Shown one piece after another: positions 38,794 to 47,235 of a stretch of 64,000 bases of DNA. The DNA lies in assembly GCF_004361885.1 (NCBI RefSeq), contig NZ_SNWH01000003.1, forward strand, positions 176,928 to 240,927. The letters run 5' to 3'. Source of the stretch: Halomonas ventosae (GTDB lineage Bacteria > Pseudomonadota > Gammaproteobacteria > Pseudomonadales > Halomonadaceae). Numbering within the stretch: the first letter of the stretch is position 1; every line of letters begins with the position of its first letter. The notes under the pieces are model-generated. The model was not told the DNA's origin. It ran no database searches and saw only the letters and a program-made list of their open reading frames with translations. The position numbers and the translations under genes are program-made.

Positions 38794-38967
38794 CCCGGGC
38801 TGCGCCCGGGAGCGGTAAGCCGTTAGCTTGAAGCTGGAGGAAAAGACCCCGCAGTCCCAAAGGCCCGCGGAGTCTTCTTGTGGCCTACGGCGTAACGCTT
38901 ACAGCACCCGGCGAAGCAGGGTTCTTCCAGCTTTCAGGCGCGTCGTGCCGCTCTTCCAGCTTCCAGC
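38794..38967. repeat. Intergenic repeat and hairpin cluster between convergent genes
   Basis: This 174-base gap holds three structures. A 7-bp perfect hairpin CCCGGGC/GCCCGGG (38794-38810) touches the synthetase stop. A 10-bp near-perfect stem (38843-38852 with 38867-38876), bounded by A-rich and T-rich ends, can act as a terminator in both directions. Copies of CTTCCAGCTT (38924-38933, 38953-38962, then TTCCAGCTT to 38969) mirror GAAGCTGGA at 38830-38838 and run into the hpt stop codon. Confidence 0.6.
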
Positions 38968-39546
38968 TTATAGTCCTTTGGGCGCATAGATACCTGGGGC
39001 ATTGCGCCAGTACCCCTGGTAGTCCATGCCGAAACCGAAGACATAGCGGTCGGTGACGTTCAGGCTGCAGTAGTCAGCCCTCAAGCCGGGAACCGCCTTG
39101 CGGTCGTGCTGCTTGTCGACCAGCACCGCGGTGGCGATGCTCGCAGCCCCGGCCTGCCGACAGTAGTTAAGGATGGCGGCAAGCGTCGCGCCTTCGTCGA
39201 GAATGTCATCGACGATTACCACGTGACGACCGGCCATCGGCACCTCCGGGGAGACCCGCCAGAACAGTTCGCCGCCACGCAGGCCACCTCGATAGCGGGT
39301 GGCGTGGAGATAGTCGACCTCCAGCGGGAAGCCCAGCCGGGTCAGCAAGTGCCCGGTGGTGATCAGACCGCCGTTCATCACGCAGTAGAAGACCGGCAGG
39401 CGGTCACCCAAGTCGCGGGTGATCTCGTCGGCCATGCGGTCCAGCGCACGTTCGACCTCGCGCTGTGAGATCAGACAGTCGGCATTGTCCATGACATCAC
39501 GCATGTCGGCCAGGCGGGGCAGGGAATCGGCATCGAGTCGGGGCAT
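38968..39546 (-). CDS. hpt: Hypoxanthine-guanine phosphoribosyltransferase
   Basis: Purine salvage enzyme of 192 residues that joins hypoxanthine or guanine to PRPP. The PRPP-binding block is HVVIVDDILDEGATL (108-122), and VMNGGLITTGHLL provides the pyrophosphate loop. The C-terminal RYVFGFGMDYQGYWRNAPGIY matches the purine-binding loop region. The ATG at 39546 follows the nagZ stop by 40 bases, making a nagZ-hpt operon, an arrangement found in pseudomonads. The choice of substrate (hypoxanthine or guanine or both) is uncertain. Confidence 0.91.
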   Translation of the reverse strand: MPRLDADSLPRLADMRDVMDNADCLISQREVERALDRMADEITRDLGDRLPVFYCVMNGGLITTGHLLTRLGFPLEVDYLHATRYRGGLRGGELFWRVSPEVPMAGRHVVIVDDILDEGATLAAILNYCRQAGAASIATAVLVDKQHDRKAVPGLRADYCSLNVTDRYVFGFGMDYQGYWRNAPGIYAPKGL

Positions 39547-39586
39547 TGTCGTCGGCTCTTGGGGGGAATCAAAAAAGGAGATTGCA

Positions 39587-40600
39587 TCAGCCGGTGGCCA
39601 TCGCCTCGAGCCGCGCATGGACGCGGCGCCAGCGCGACAAGGCCCCCAACGCCTGAAGGTCGGGGCGGGCGCGAGCATAGCGAAGCCTGGCGATGCGCCG
39701 CACCTGGTGTACCTGGCAGGCATCCAACACCTCGCGGGTGGCAGCACGATCATTGCACACCAGCAGCATGTCGCATCCCGCGGCCAGCGCCAGCCGGGCC
39801 CGCTCGGTGGGCGAGCCGGCGCTCGCGGCAGCAGCCATGCTCAGGTCATCGGAGAAGATTACGCCTTTGAAGCCCAGGCTCTCACGCAGCATGCCGAGCC
39901 AGGCCGGTGAGAAACCCGCCGGGCGATGGTCGAAGTCGGCATAGACGACATGGGCCGGCATCACCGCATCGAGGCGCGGTGCCAATTCGGCGAAGGGCAG
40001 CAGGTCATGGCTGCGCAAGGCGGCCAGGGGACGCTCATCCACCGGCAACTCGTGATGGGAGTCACCCGCCACGCCGCCATGGCCGGGGAAGTGCTTGCCC
40101 ACCGCCACCATGCCCGCCTCGTGCAGACCATCGATAAAGCCCCCCCCCAGGCGAGCCACCGCCCGAGGATCCGCGGAGAAGCTGCGATCACCGATCACGC
40201 AGCCCCCCCTGCCGTCCACATCGAGCACCGGCGCGAAGGAGAGATCGAGGCCACAGGCCGCCATTTCCATGCCCAGCAGCCAGCCAGCATCCTGGCAGAG
40301 ACGCAGCGTCACCTCGGGCTGCTGGGCGAAGTCGCGGCCCAGGCGCCTCATGGATGGCAGGCGCGTGACGCCTTCGCGCAGACGCTGGACCCGCCCTCCC
40401 TCCTGGTCGATCGCCAGCAGCAGATCGGGGCGCAGGTAACGGATCTCGTCGCACAGGGTGCGAACCTGATCGGCGGAAGCGATGTTACGGGCGAACAGGA
40501 TCACGCCTCCGACCTCGGGGCGCATCAGCAGCGTCTGCTCCTCGGGCGTCAGACGCTGGCCCTCCAGATCCAGCATCACCGGTCCGAGCCTCTGGGTCAT
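39587..40600 (-). CDS. nagZ: Beta-N-acetylhexosaminidase (muropeptide recycling)
   Basis: Cytosolic glycoside hydrolase family 3 enzyme of 337 residues that removes GlcNAc from anhydro-muropeptides during wall recycling. GH3 signatures are LLAIDQEGGRVQRL, KHFPGHG at 169-175 with the catalytic His182 in DSHHELP, and the nucleophile aspartate in IFSDDLSMA. ATG at 40600 has CAGGGA upstream and gives the standard MTQRLGPVMLDLEG start. Forms an operon with hpt. In many gammaproteobacteria NagZ products induce AmpC; no ampC is visible here. Confidence 0.95.
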   Translation of the reverse strand: MTQRLGPVMLDLEGQRLTPEEQTLLMRPEVGGVILFARNIASADQVRTLCDEIRYLRPDLLLAIDQEGGRVQRLREGVTRLPSMRRLGRDFAQQPEVTLRLCQDAGWLLGMEMAACGLDLSFAPVLDVDGRGGCVIGDRSFSADPRAVARLGGGFIDGLHEAGMVAVGKHFPGHGGVAGDSHHELPVDERPLAALRSHDLLPFAELAPRLDAVMPAHVVYADFDHRPAGFSPAWLGMLRESLGFKGVIFSDDLSMAAAASAGSPTERARLALAAGCDMLLVCNDRAATREVLDACQVHQVRRIARLRYARARPDLQALGALSRWRRVHARLEAMATG

Positions 40601-40748
40601 GGTCGTGTCCCTGGCAGATGAAAGGGAGCCGATTCTAGACCATCGCCGCGGCACGGGACAGCCCATCCGCAGCGGGAGAGTAACCGGGCATTCGACGTCA
40701 TCCGCCGATACAATAAGCAAGCGGATCCGACTGCACAGGAGTCACCTC

Positions 40749-41597
40749 TTGCTTACTGATCTCTCCCCCTTCTTGCTCTGGCCGCTGGCGGTCGTGCTGG
40801 GCCTGTGCCTGGGCAGCTTCCTCAACATAGTGATCACCCGTCTGCCGGTCATGCTGATGATCGGCTGGCGCGCCGAGGCCCGCGAGGCGCTGGAATTGCC
40901 CCCGGAACACACGTCGCCCTTCAACCTGATGACCCCGCGTTCGCAGTGTCCGCGCTGCCAGACTCCTATCGCCTGGCACGACAATATTCCGTTACTGGGC
41001 TGGTTCAAGCGTCGCGGGCGCTGTGCTTACTGCCAGGCGCTCATCAGCCCGCAGTATCCGCTGGTGGAACTCGCCGGCGGCGCGCTGGCCGTGGCGGTGC
41101 TGGCGCTCTTCGGGCCGACTCTTGAGGGGCTGTTCATTTTCGGAGCTTGCCTAGCGCTGTTGGCCATGGCGGTGATCGACCTGCGCACCCAGCTACTGCC
41201 GGATCTTCTCACCCTGCCCTTGCTGTGGGCGGGACTGCTCTACCAGCTGTTGTTCCAGCCATTGATGCTGCCCTCAGCAGTGATCGGTGCCATGGCCGGC
41301 TACCTCGTGCTGTGGAGCTTCTACTGGCTGTTCAAGCTGGTGACCGGCAAGGAGGGCATGGGTTATGGTGATTTCAAGCTGCTGGCCGCCCTGGGCGCCT
41401 GGCTGGGCTGGCAATACCTGCCGCTGGTGCTGATCCTCTCCGCCGGGGCGGGAGCGGTGGTGGGCATCCTAATCCAGCTGGCGATCCCGCGCCTGCGCGG
41501 TGCGCCCCTGCCCTTCGGGCCCTGGCTGGTGATGGCCGGCTGGATCGCCCTGCTCGCCGGTGAGCCGCTGATGGCGCTGTATACCGGGCTGCTGTAG
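40749..41597 (+). CDS. pilD: Prepilin peptidase / N-methyltransferase
   Basis: Inner-membrane aspartyl protease of 282 residues that cuts and N-methylates type IV pilin-like precursors. Zinc-binding cysteines are Cys67/70 (CPRC) and Cys92/95 (CAYC); the catalytic aspartates are Asp144 (AVIDLRT) and Asp208 (GYGD). I take the TTG at 40749, since AGGAG sits 8 bases upstream and the protein then begins just before the first membrane helix. It heads pilD-coaE-yacG, an order known from Pseudomonas; the usual pilB-pilC upstream genes are absent here. Confidence 0.93.
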   Translation: MLTDLSPFLLWPLAVVLGLCLGSFLNIVITRLPVMLMIGWRAEAREALELPPEHTSPFNLMTPRSQCPRCQTPIAWHDNIPLLGWFKRRGRCAYCQALISPQYPLVELAGGALAVAVLALFGPTLEGLFIFGACLALLAMAVIDLRTQLLPDLLTLPLLWAGLLYQLLFQPLMLPSAVIGAMAGYLVLWSFYWLFKLVTGKEGMGYGDFKLLAALGAWLGWQYLPLVLILSAGAGAVVGILIQLAIPRLRGAPLPFGPWLVMAGWIALLAGEPLMALYTGLL

Positions 41598-41607
41598 TGA
41601 GGTGACC

Positions 41608-42258
41608 ATGGCTAAGAACCTTAGTGCGACCCGGGAGACCGGGCTGATCATCGGCGTGACGGGCGGCATCGCGTCGGGCAAGTCCACGGTGGCGCGGGCG
41701 TTCGCCGCGCACGGCATCCCCTGGGTGGATGCCGACGAGGTAGCCCGCGAGATCGTGGCGCCGGGCGAGCCGGCACTCGCCGAGATCGCCGAAGGCTTCG
41801 GGCGCGAGGTCCTCGCCGACGATGGCAGGCTTGACCGCCGAGCGCTGCGCGAGATCGTCTTCACCGATAGCAAGGCGAGGCGCCAACTGGAAGAAATCAC
41901 CCATCCCCGCATCCGCGAGCGCCTGGCGGCCCATCTCAAGCGGCTACAGGCGCAGGGCGCCCCCTATGTGCTACTGGTCTCGCCACTGCTTTTCGAAACG
42001 GGGCAGGACGCGATGGTCGACCGCTGCCTGGTCATCGACGTGCCGGAGGCGACCCAGATCGCCCGCACGGCGGCGCGCGACACGGTGGATGAGACCCAGG
42101 CCCGGGCCATCATCGCCGCCCAGATGCCACGGGCGGAGCGTCTGGCACGCGCCGACGACGTGATCGACAACTCCGTCGATGAGGCGCACCTGGCCGCGCA
42201 GGTGGCCGCACTCGACCGCCAGTATCGAGCCGCCGCCGGTTTGCCTCCCGAGTCCTGA
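41608..42258 (+). CDS. coaE: Dephospho-CoA kinase
   Basis: Last enzyme of CoA synthesis, 216 residues, phosphorylating dephospho-CoA at the 3'-hydroxyl of ribose. The P-loop is GGIASGKST (19-27), followed by [13 protein letters not shown], the acceptor-site block, and [15 protein letters not shown] lies a few bases before ATG 41608; an in-frame GTG at 41602 is less suited. It is 10 bases after pilD and 40 before yacG, in one operon. Confidence 0.95.
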   Translation: MAKNLSATRETGLIIGVTGGIASGKSTVARAFAAHGIPWVDADEVAREIVAPGEPALAEIAEGFGREVLADDGRLDRRALREIVFTDSKARRQLEEITHPRIRERLAAHLKRLQAQGAPYVLLVSPLLFETGQDAMVDRCLVIDVPEATQIARTAARDTVDETQARAIIAAQMPRAERLARADDVIDNSVDEAHLAAQVAALDRQYRAAAGLPPES

Positions 42259-42298
42259 TTCGTCATCCTTAACCGATACCCTGTCGAAGACGCTACCA

Positions 42299-42532
42299 AT
42301 GACCACGCAAGACACCTCACGCCCCCTGGAAGTCGCCTGCCCGCAGTGCCGCAAGAAGGTGCTGTGGAGCGCGGCCAATCCCTACCGCCCCTTCTGCAGC
42401 AAGCGCTGTCGCCTGCTCGACCTGGGCGCCTGGGCCGACGAGTCGCATCGCATCGCCGGGGAGCCCGCCATGGACGAGACCGACCTCGACGCTCTGCTGG
42501 CACGCGCGGACCAGGACGGTGAACCATCGTGA
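42299..42532 (+). CDS. yacG: DNA gyrase inhibitor YacG (zinc finger)
   Basis: Protein of 77 residues with the YacG zinc site: Cys14 and Cys17 (CPQC), Cys33 and Cys37 (CSKRC), plus the conserved [17 protein letters not shown] segment. In E. coli, YacG binds GyrB and blocks DNA binding. It is the usual partner of coaE. Its stop overlaps the GTG start of the next gene (GTGA), so they are coupled. Confidence 0.93.
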   Translation: MTTQDTSRPLEVACPQCRKKVLWSAANPYRPFCSKRCRLLDLGAWADESHRIAGEPAMDETDLDALLARADQDGEPS

Positions 42533-43404
42533 GCAGTGACCAGCAGCGCCCGGAATACCGCCTGATGGCCGAACTGGAGGCATGCTTCGATCGGCTGCTG
42601 GAGCACACCGAGGCCCTAGTGGCGGCCTGGCAGGCCTCTGGCGCCCCGGCCTGGTCCTTCGATCACGATACGCCCGATACCGACTGGCTGCGCCATGCCC
42701 TGCTCGATGTGTGGTACCAGGATGGCCAGGACGGTCGCGCGACCCGCAGCCACGTGGGATTGGTGGCGGCCGATGACACGGTGGTGGATGCGGTCGAGCG
42801 GGTGAATGGCTCCAAGCAGGCCTTCGCCGCCTTGCTGGCAGAAATCCGCGACGAAGTGCCATCCCTGATTCCAGAGATCAAGGCAATCCTGCCCCTCCGG
42901 CATCCGGGCCTGCACGATCACCTGCGCGGCACCGGGCTCGCCAGGCTGCACCTCAAGCAGTGCTGGCGGGCGATTCCCTTGGCTGAAGCCCCAGTGGCCC
43001 GTGTGCGCATGGCCTGGTATGCCAGTGGACGCTCGATCAAGCGGTTGACGGTACGCGAGGCCGAGCAGAAGCTACTGGCACTGGACAGCGACGCCCCTCA
43101 CGTGCGCATCCAGCTGCGCCAGCTGGCCGGCATTCCCGATAGCGAGCCGCTGGCCCAAGTGCAGCGCCAGGCCCCGTTGATGCGCGCCAACCTCTTCTAC
43201 CGTGAACCTCTGGAGGATGGTCGCAGCCGGCGCGCCATGAACATCGCCCTGCCGTTATTCGTGCCCAGTCCCGACGGCCGACTCCCCGACCATAACCTGC
43301 CTCCCGCTCATCCGCCAGTCACCCGCACCCGCGCCCGCCGGCGCGACGAGCGACTGGAGGACAGCGCCTTCCTGCCCAGCTTGCGCGTCTATCGCTACCG
43401 CTGA
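42529..43404 (+). CDS. tus: Tus-family DNA replication terminus site-binding protein
   Basis: Protein of 291 residues (E. coli Tus 309) that I align by eye with Tus along most of its length. N-terminal [21 protein letters not shown] matches [39 protein letters not shown] matches ATLRFGWANKHIIKNLH; the last residues [10 protein letters not shown] match IPRLHLYVAD. His129 falls on Tus His144, while the position of Phe140 appears to be His125. Tus binds Ter sites and blocks replication forks from one side. The GTG start overlaps the yacG stop. Identity is low, so function as a fork barrier is inferred. Confidence 0.75.
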   Translation: MSSDQQRPEYRLMAELEACFDRLLEHTEALVAAWQASGAPAWSFDHDTPDTDWLRHALLDVWYQDGQDGRATRSHVGLVAADDTVVDAVERVNGSKQAFAALLAEIRDEVPSLIPEIKAILPLRHPGLHDHLRGTGLARLHLKQCWRAIPLAEAPVARVRMAWYASGRSIKRLTVREAEQKLLALDSDAPHVRIQLRQLAGIPDSEPLAQVQRQAPLMRANLFYREPLEDGRSRRAMNIALPLFVPSPDGRLPDHNLPPAHPPVTRTRARRRDERLEDSAFLPSLRVYRYR

Positions 43405-43438
43405 CATTCGCTCGATGCTGCGCCCCAGGCAAGTCGGC

Positions 43439-43750
43439 TTAGGCAATATGGCCGAGGGACTTCAAGGTCTGCAGCAGACATCTTACGCTCTTGACGGGCT
43501 GGGCATACTCGGCCATCAGGGCCTTGAGGCGCTGCTCGAAGGCACGCTGGACAGCCTGCTCATCCTGCGACTCGGCGGCCTCCTGCTCCAGGCGCTCGAG
43601 TGAACGCACCGGCGGGCCGGTGGGAATATCGAGTTGGTTGTCGGGACTCTCGAGTTCACGCAGTGCATCGGCGAAGGCGTCATCGAGTTCGCGGAACTTG
43701 CGCAACTTCTCTCGCTCGTCCATGGGTTGTCGGGGATGATGGGCTTTCAT
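43439..43750 (-). CDS. Hypothetical small charged protein
   Basis: I do not recognise this protein of about 103 residues (94 if started at ATG 43723). It is highly charged and predicted helical: MDEREKLRKFRELDDAFADA, then LERLEQEAAESQDEQAVQ and FEQRLKALMAEYAQPVKSV. The second half vaguely echoes the helical oligomerisation part of the MvaT protein encoded next to it (EKLEALMREYDKSAADVIELL), so it might be an MvaT-interacting or derived protein; this is weak. No good ribosome site precedes either start. It converges on the tus gene with 34 bases between. Confidence 0.5.
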   Translation of the reverse strand: MKAHHPRQPMDEREKLRKFRELDDAFADALRELESPDNQLDIPTGPPVRSLERLEQEAAESQDEQAVQRAFEQRLKALMAEYAQPVKSVRCLLQTLKSLGHIA

Positions 43751-43902
43751 GTGATTCCAGGGGTCCAAGGCGAAGGCGGTGGCGAAAGGGATACCCGAGC
43801 CTTGCCAACATTCAGGAGATAAGCTCCAGTATACGGACAACGCGGCGCTGAATCATTTTTCGGTCTCGCCATGCCATCCGAGACAGTGTTGAAGTAAACG
43901 AC

Positions 43903-43926
43903 GACGCCGCCCGGGAAGGCAGCGTC
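43903..43926 (-). terminator. Probable terminator of mvaT
   Basis: A 9-bp stem with one wobble pair (43903-43911 with 43918-43926) and a 6-base loop lies 20 bases beyond the mvaT stop. On the minus strand it is followed by GTCGTTTACTT, a modest U-rich tract. Confidence 0.55.
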
Positions 43927-43946
43927 ATGCCGTGACGTGCCGGCAG

Positions 43947-44330
43947 TTACTCCTCGACACGCACCAACCAGGATTCGACGGTGTCGGAGCCGTACTCGTC
44001 CTTCCAGGCCTTGAGAGTCTTCTGGTTGCCCCCGCGAGTTTCCACGACTTCTCCAGTGTTGGGATTCTTGTAAATCTTCAACTTGCGCTTGCGGCGAGTA
44101 CCGCCAGTCGTCGGGGCAGCAGTATCGCGAGACACCGCAGCGGGCTGGGGATCGAGAAGCTCGATAACGTCAGCAGCACTCTTGTCGTACTCGCGCATCA
44201 GTGCTTCGAGCTTTTCCTTGAACTCGAGTTCAGCCTTGAAGCGGTCGTCATTCTGCAGCTTGTCGAGCTCCGATTGGATTTTCTTGAGCTGCTGCTCCAT
44301 CTGCATGTAGTTACTAAGCAGTGATGACAT
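43947..44330 (-). CDS. mvaT: MvaT-type H-NS family nucleoid protein
   Basis: Xenogeneic silencer of 127 residues that binds AT-rich DNA. An N-terminal coiled coil for oligomerisation (about 5-60, MEQQLKKIQSELDKLQ) is joined by a flexible linker to a C-terminal DNA-binding domain, YKNPNTGEVVETRGGNQKTLK and AWKDEYGSDTVESW, which is close to Pseudomonas MvaT including the RGGNQK AT-pincer motif. MvaT proteins silence horizontally gained genes and organise the nucleoid. Single gene with a long AT-rich upstream region. ATG 44330 has AGGA about 10 bases upstream. Confidence 0.93.
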   Translation of the reverse strand: MSSLLSNYMQMEQQLKKIQSELDKLQNDDRFKAELEFKEKLEALMREYDKSAADVIELLDPQPAAVSRDTAAPTTGGTRRKRKLKIYKNPNTGEVVETRGGNQKTLKAWKDEYGSDTVESWLVRVEE

Positions 44331-44601
44331 CTAATAGATCCTTCTTGGAGATGATGGGAGGCGGCAACATTATTGCCGTTAGAGACTTGTTTGGCAACAG
44401 TAAGAACATATATGCAAAGTCCGACCCGTTGTCATCGCGACCCTGGGCCACATAGGGGCAAGTAATACACTTCAGCAAACTTACAGGACTGGCATTATTT
44501 ATCGATTTGACGCGATGGTCACGGCGTAATGAAAAAAGGCCAGCCCGTGACATCATCAACACAAATATCATCAGCACAAACATCATCAATTCAAAACATC
44601 A
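44331..44601. other. AT-rich intergenic region upstream of mvaT with three tandem 15-mers
   Basis: No convincing gene. The region is clearly more AT-rich than its surroundings and should hold the mvaT promoter. Three imperfect 15-bp tandem copies occupy 44552-44596 (ATCATCAACACAAAT, ATCATCAGCACAAAC, ATCATCAATTCAAAA). A possible 91-codon minus-strand frame here has low-GC, hydrophobic-then-random content and I do not accept it. Confidence 0.6.
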
Positions 44602-44630
44602 GAAAAAAGCGCCGCCCCATGGGGCGGCGC
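44602..44630 (-). terminator. Intrinsic terminator of rpsA
   Basis: A perfect 10-bp inverted repeat GCGCCGCCCC / GGGGCGGCGC around AT, with a T6 run (A6 on the plus strand at 44603-44608) on the minus-strand 3' side, 37 bases beyond the rpsA stop. Confidence 0.9.
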
Positions 44631-44666
44631 CTTGCCAGATGATGTGGGACAGTGTCCCAGTTACGA

Positions 44667-46343
44667 TCAGTCCTGGCCCATCTGCTGCTTGATCAGGTCA
44701 CCAATGGTGGTCGGGCCACCCGCATCATTGCCCTCGACACGCAGCTTCTTCAGATTATCGCGCGTCTCATCCTGCTCCTTGGCCTTGATGGAGAGGCTGA
44801 TCTGGCGGTTCTTGCGATCGACACCGACGATGCGGGCTTCGATGGTGTCGCCCTCGTTGAGGATATTGCGAGCATCCTCAACGCGGTCAGCACTGATCTC
44901 GGAGGCCTTGAGCACGGCAACCACATCGGTGGTCAGCTCAACCTGAGCTTCCTTGGCGTCGACCTCGATCACGCGACCGGAGACGATGGAGCCCTTGTCA
45001 TTGACGGCCAGGAACTCGGAGACCGGGTCAGTATCGAGTTGCTTGATGCCCAGCGAGATACGCTCACGTTCCGGGTCGATGGAGAGGATGACGGCTTCCA
45101 CCTCATCGCCCTTCTTGAACTGACGCACGGCTTCCTCGCCAGTATCCGTCCAGGAGATGTCAGACAGATGCACTAAGCCGTCAATACCGCCCTCCAGGCC
45201 GATGAAGATGCCGAAGTCGGTAATCGACTTGATGGTGCCGGACACGCGGTCGCCCTTGTTGTAGCGCGCGTTGAAGTCTTCCCAGGGGTTGGTGGTGCAC
45301 TGCTTGATGCCCAGGGAGATACGGCGACGCTCCTCGTCGATATCCAGCACCATGACGTCCACCTCATCACCAACCTGCACGACCTTGGACGGATGGATGT
45401 TCTTGTTGGTCCAGTCCATCTCGGAGACGTGGACCAGACCCTCGACGCCCTCTTCGAGCTCGGCAAAGCAGCCGTAATCGGTGAGATTGGTGACCTTGGC
45501 GTGAACCTTGGTACCTTCCGGGTAGCGATCCTTGATGTTGACCCAGGGATCTTCGCCCAGCTGCTTAAGGCCCAGGGAGACACGATTGCGCTCACGATCG
45601 AACTTGAGCACCTTCACGGTGATTTCGTCGCCCACGGCCACGATCTCGCTGGGATGCTTGATGCGCTTCCAGGCCATGTCAGTAATGTGCAGCAGACCAT
45701 CGACGCCACCCAGGTCGACGAAAGCGCCGTAATCGGTGAGATTCTTAACGATACCCACGATCTGCTGGCCTTCCTGCAACGTCGCCAGCAGAGCCTCACG
45801 CTCAGCGCTGTTCTCGGCCTCGAGCACGGCACGGCGGGACACCACCACGTTGTTGCGCTTGGCGTCGAGCTTGATGACCTTGAAGTCGAGTTCCTTGTTC
45901 TCGAGGTGGGTGGTGTCGCGTACGGGACGAACATCCACCAGGGAGCCCGGCAGGAAGGCACGGATGGAGTCGATGTCGACGGTGAAGCCACCCTTGACCT
46001 TGCCGTTGATCACGCCCTTGACGATCTCTTCCTTCTCGAAAGCCGCTTCCAGCACCTTCCACGCTTCGGCGCGTTTGGCCTTCTCGCGGGACAGGCGGGT
46101 CTCGCCGAATCCGTCCTCGACGGCTTCCAGGGCGACATGCACTTCGTCGCCGACAGCGATGGTGAGTTCGCCGTTTTCGTCGCGGAACTGCGCCGCGGGG
46201 ATCTGACCTTCCGACTTCAGGCCGGCATTGACGGTAACCCAGTCACCGTCGATGTCGACGATGGTCGCCGGGACGATGGCGCCCGGCTGCATGTTAATGT
46301 CCTGGAGAGACTGTTCAAACAGTTCAGCAAAGCTTTCGCTCAT
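44667..46343 (-). CDS. rpsA: 30S ribosomal protein S1
   Basis: Protein of 558 residues (E. coli S1 557) with six S1 OB-fold repeats that bring mRNA to the 30S subunit. It starts [21 protein letters not shown]. Repeats 3 to 6 are well conserved, for example [20 protein letters not shown] in the second and [20 protein letters not shown] blocks in later ones ([20 protein letters not shown]). It is separated from cmk by 193 bases that may carry its own promoter and autoregulatory leader. It lies at the end of the gyrA-serC-pheA-tyrA/aroA-cmk cluster and has a strong terminator. Confidence 0.97.
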   Translation of the reverse strand: MSESFAELFEQSLQDINMQPGAIVPATIVDIDGDWVTVNAGLKSEGQIPAAQFRDENGELTIAVGDEVHVALEAVEDGFGETRLSREKAKRAEAWKVLEAAFEKEEIVKGVINGKVKGGFTVDIDSIRAFLPGSLVDVRPVRDTTHLENKELDFKVIKLDAKRNNVVVSRRAVLEAENSAEREALLATLQEGQQIVGIVKNLTDYGAFVDLGGVDGLLHITDMAWKRIKHPSEIVAVGDEITVKVLKFDRERNRVSLGLKQLGEDPWVNIKDRYPEGTKVHAKVTNLTDYGCFAELEEGVEGLVHVSEMDWTNKNIHPSKVVQVGDEVDVMVLDIDEERRRISLGIKQCTTNPWEDFNARYNKGDRVSGTIKSITDFGIFIGLEGGIDGLVHLSDISWTDTGEEAVRQFKKGDEVEAVILSIDPERERISLGIKQLDTDPVSEFLAVNDKGSIVSGRVIEVDAKEAQVELTTDVVAVLKASEISADRVEDARNILNEGDTIEARIVGVDRKNRQISLSIKAKEQDETRDNLKKLRVEGNDAGGPTTIGDLIKQQMGQD

Positions 46344-46536
46344 GATGTTCCTACGTGATCAACGTTGAGTACGGCGTTACCGCCTTCTCCGCACCACCAG
46401 CGAGTGCGGGCCTTATTTACCAAGCCCCCGGGGATGTTAGCGCTGGTTCGACCTGGCCCGGCTCACGGAAACTCTTTTCGAACCAATAAGTGCCGGACCA
46501 CGTCATCACATCCTGCCGGAGGCGCCGCAAGGGAGT

Positions 46537-47235
46537 TCAGGTGGCGGATGCCAGACCGCGTTCGGTCAGCAGCTCCGTCAGCTGATCCACCACTTCCGGT
46601 ATCGTCAGGCGCGTGGTATCAAGCATGATGGCATCAATGGCCGGCTTGAGCGGGGCCACGCTGCGCTGCATGTCGCGGGCATCGCGCGCCTGAATCTCCT
46701 TCAGAAGACTCGATAGACTAGCATCTACCCCAGCCTCTCGCAACTGAAGGTGGCGTCGTCTTGCACGCTCCTCGGCACTCGCGGTGAGAAATATCTTCAG
46801 CGAAGCATCGGTGAACACCACGGTGCCCATGTCACGTCCGTCGGCCACCAGACCGGGGGCCTGACGGAAGTCGCGCTGACGCTGCAGCAGCGCCTGGCGT
46901 ACCGCGGGCAGGGCAGCAACCCGGGAGGCGGCATCGCCCACCTGTTCGGTGCGAATGGCGGTGGTGGCGTCCTCGCCTTCCAGCAGCACCCGGGTGGTAG
47001 TGTTGTCGGCCACGAACACCACATCAAGATCCGCCGCGACACGGGCCAGGGCCGGCTCGTCATCCAGGGGCAGCTCGTGTTTCACGGCGGCCAGCGCGGT
47101 CAGCCGATAGAGCGCCCCGCTATCGAGCAGGTGCCAGCCCAGGCGAGCGGCAACCAGCCGACTGATGGTGCCCTTGCCGGCGCCACCCGGACCGTCGATG
47201 GCCAGCACCGGCGCCTCGCGCTGCGTATCGCTCAT
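46537..47235 (-). CDS. cmk: Cytidylate kinase
   Basis: Nucleotide kinase of 232 residues that phosphorylates CMP and dCMP. The P-loop is GPGGAGKGT at 15-23, followed by [18 protein letters not shown] (substrate site) and [17 protein letters not shown], both family blocks, and [11 protein letters not shown] in the lid. The start overlaps the tyrA/aroA stop by four bases (ATGA), so it is coupled to the upstream aromatic gene. The cmk-rpsA pairing is conserved in proteobacteria. Confidence 0.95.
   Translation of the reverse strand: MSDTQREAPVLAIDGPGGAGKGTISRLVAARLGWHLLDSGALYRLTALAAVKHELPLDDEPALARVAADLDVVFVADNTTTRVLLEGEDATTAIRTEQVGDAASRVAALPAVRQALLQRQRDFRQAPGLVADGRDMGTVVFTDASLKIFLTASAEERARRRHLQLREAGVDASLSSLLKEIQARDARDMQRSVAPLKPAIDAIMLDTTRLTIPEVVDQLTELLTERGLASAT

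Noticed and set aside
44314..44589. 91-codon minus-strand frame upstream of mvaT
   Set aside because: It starts in the tandem 15-mers, overlaps the mvaT start, and has low-complexity content with no ribosome site.
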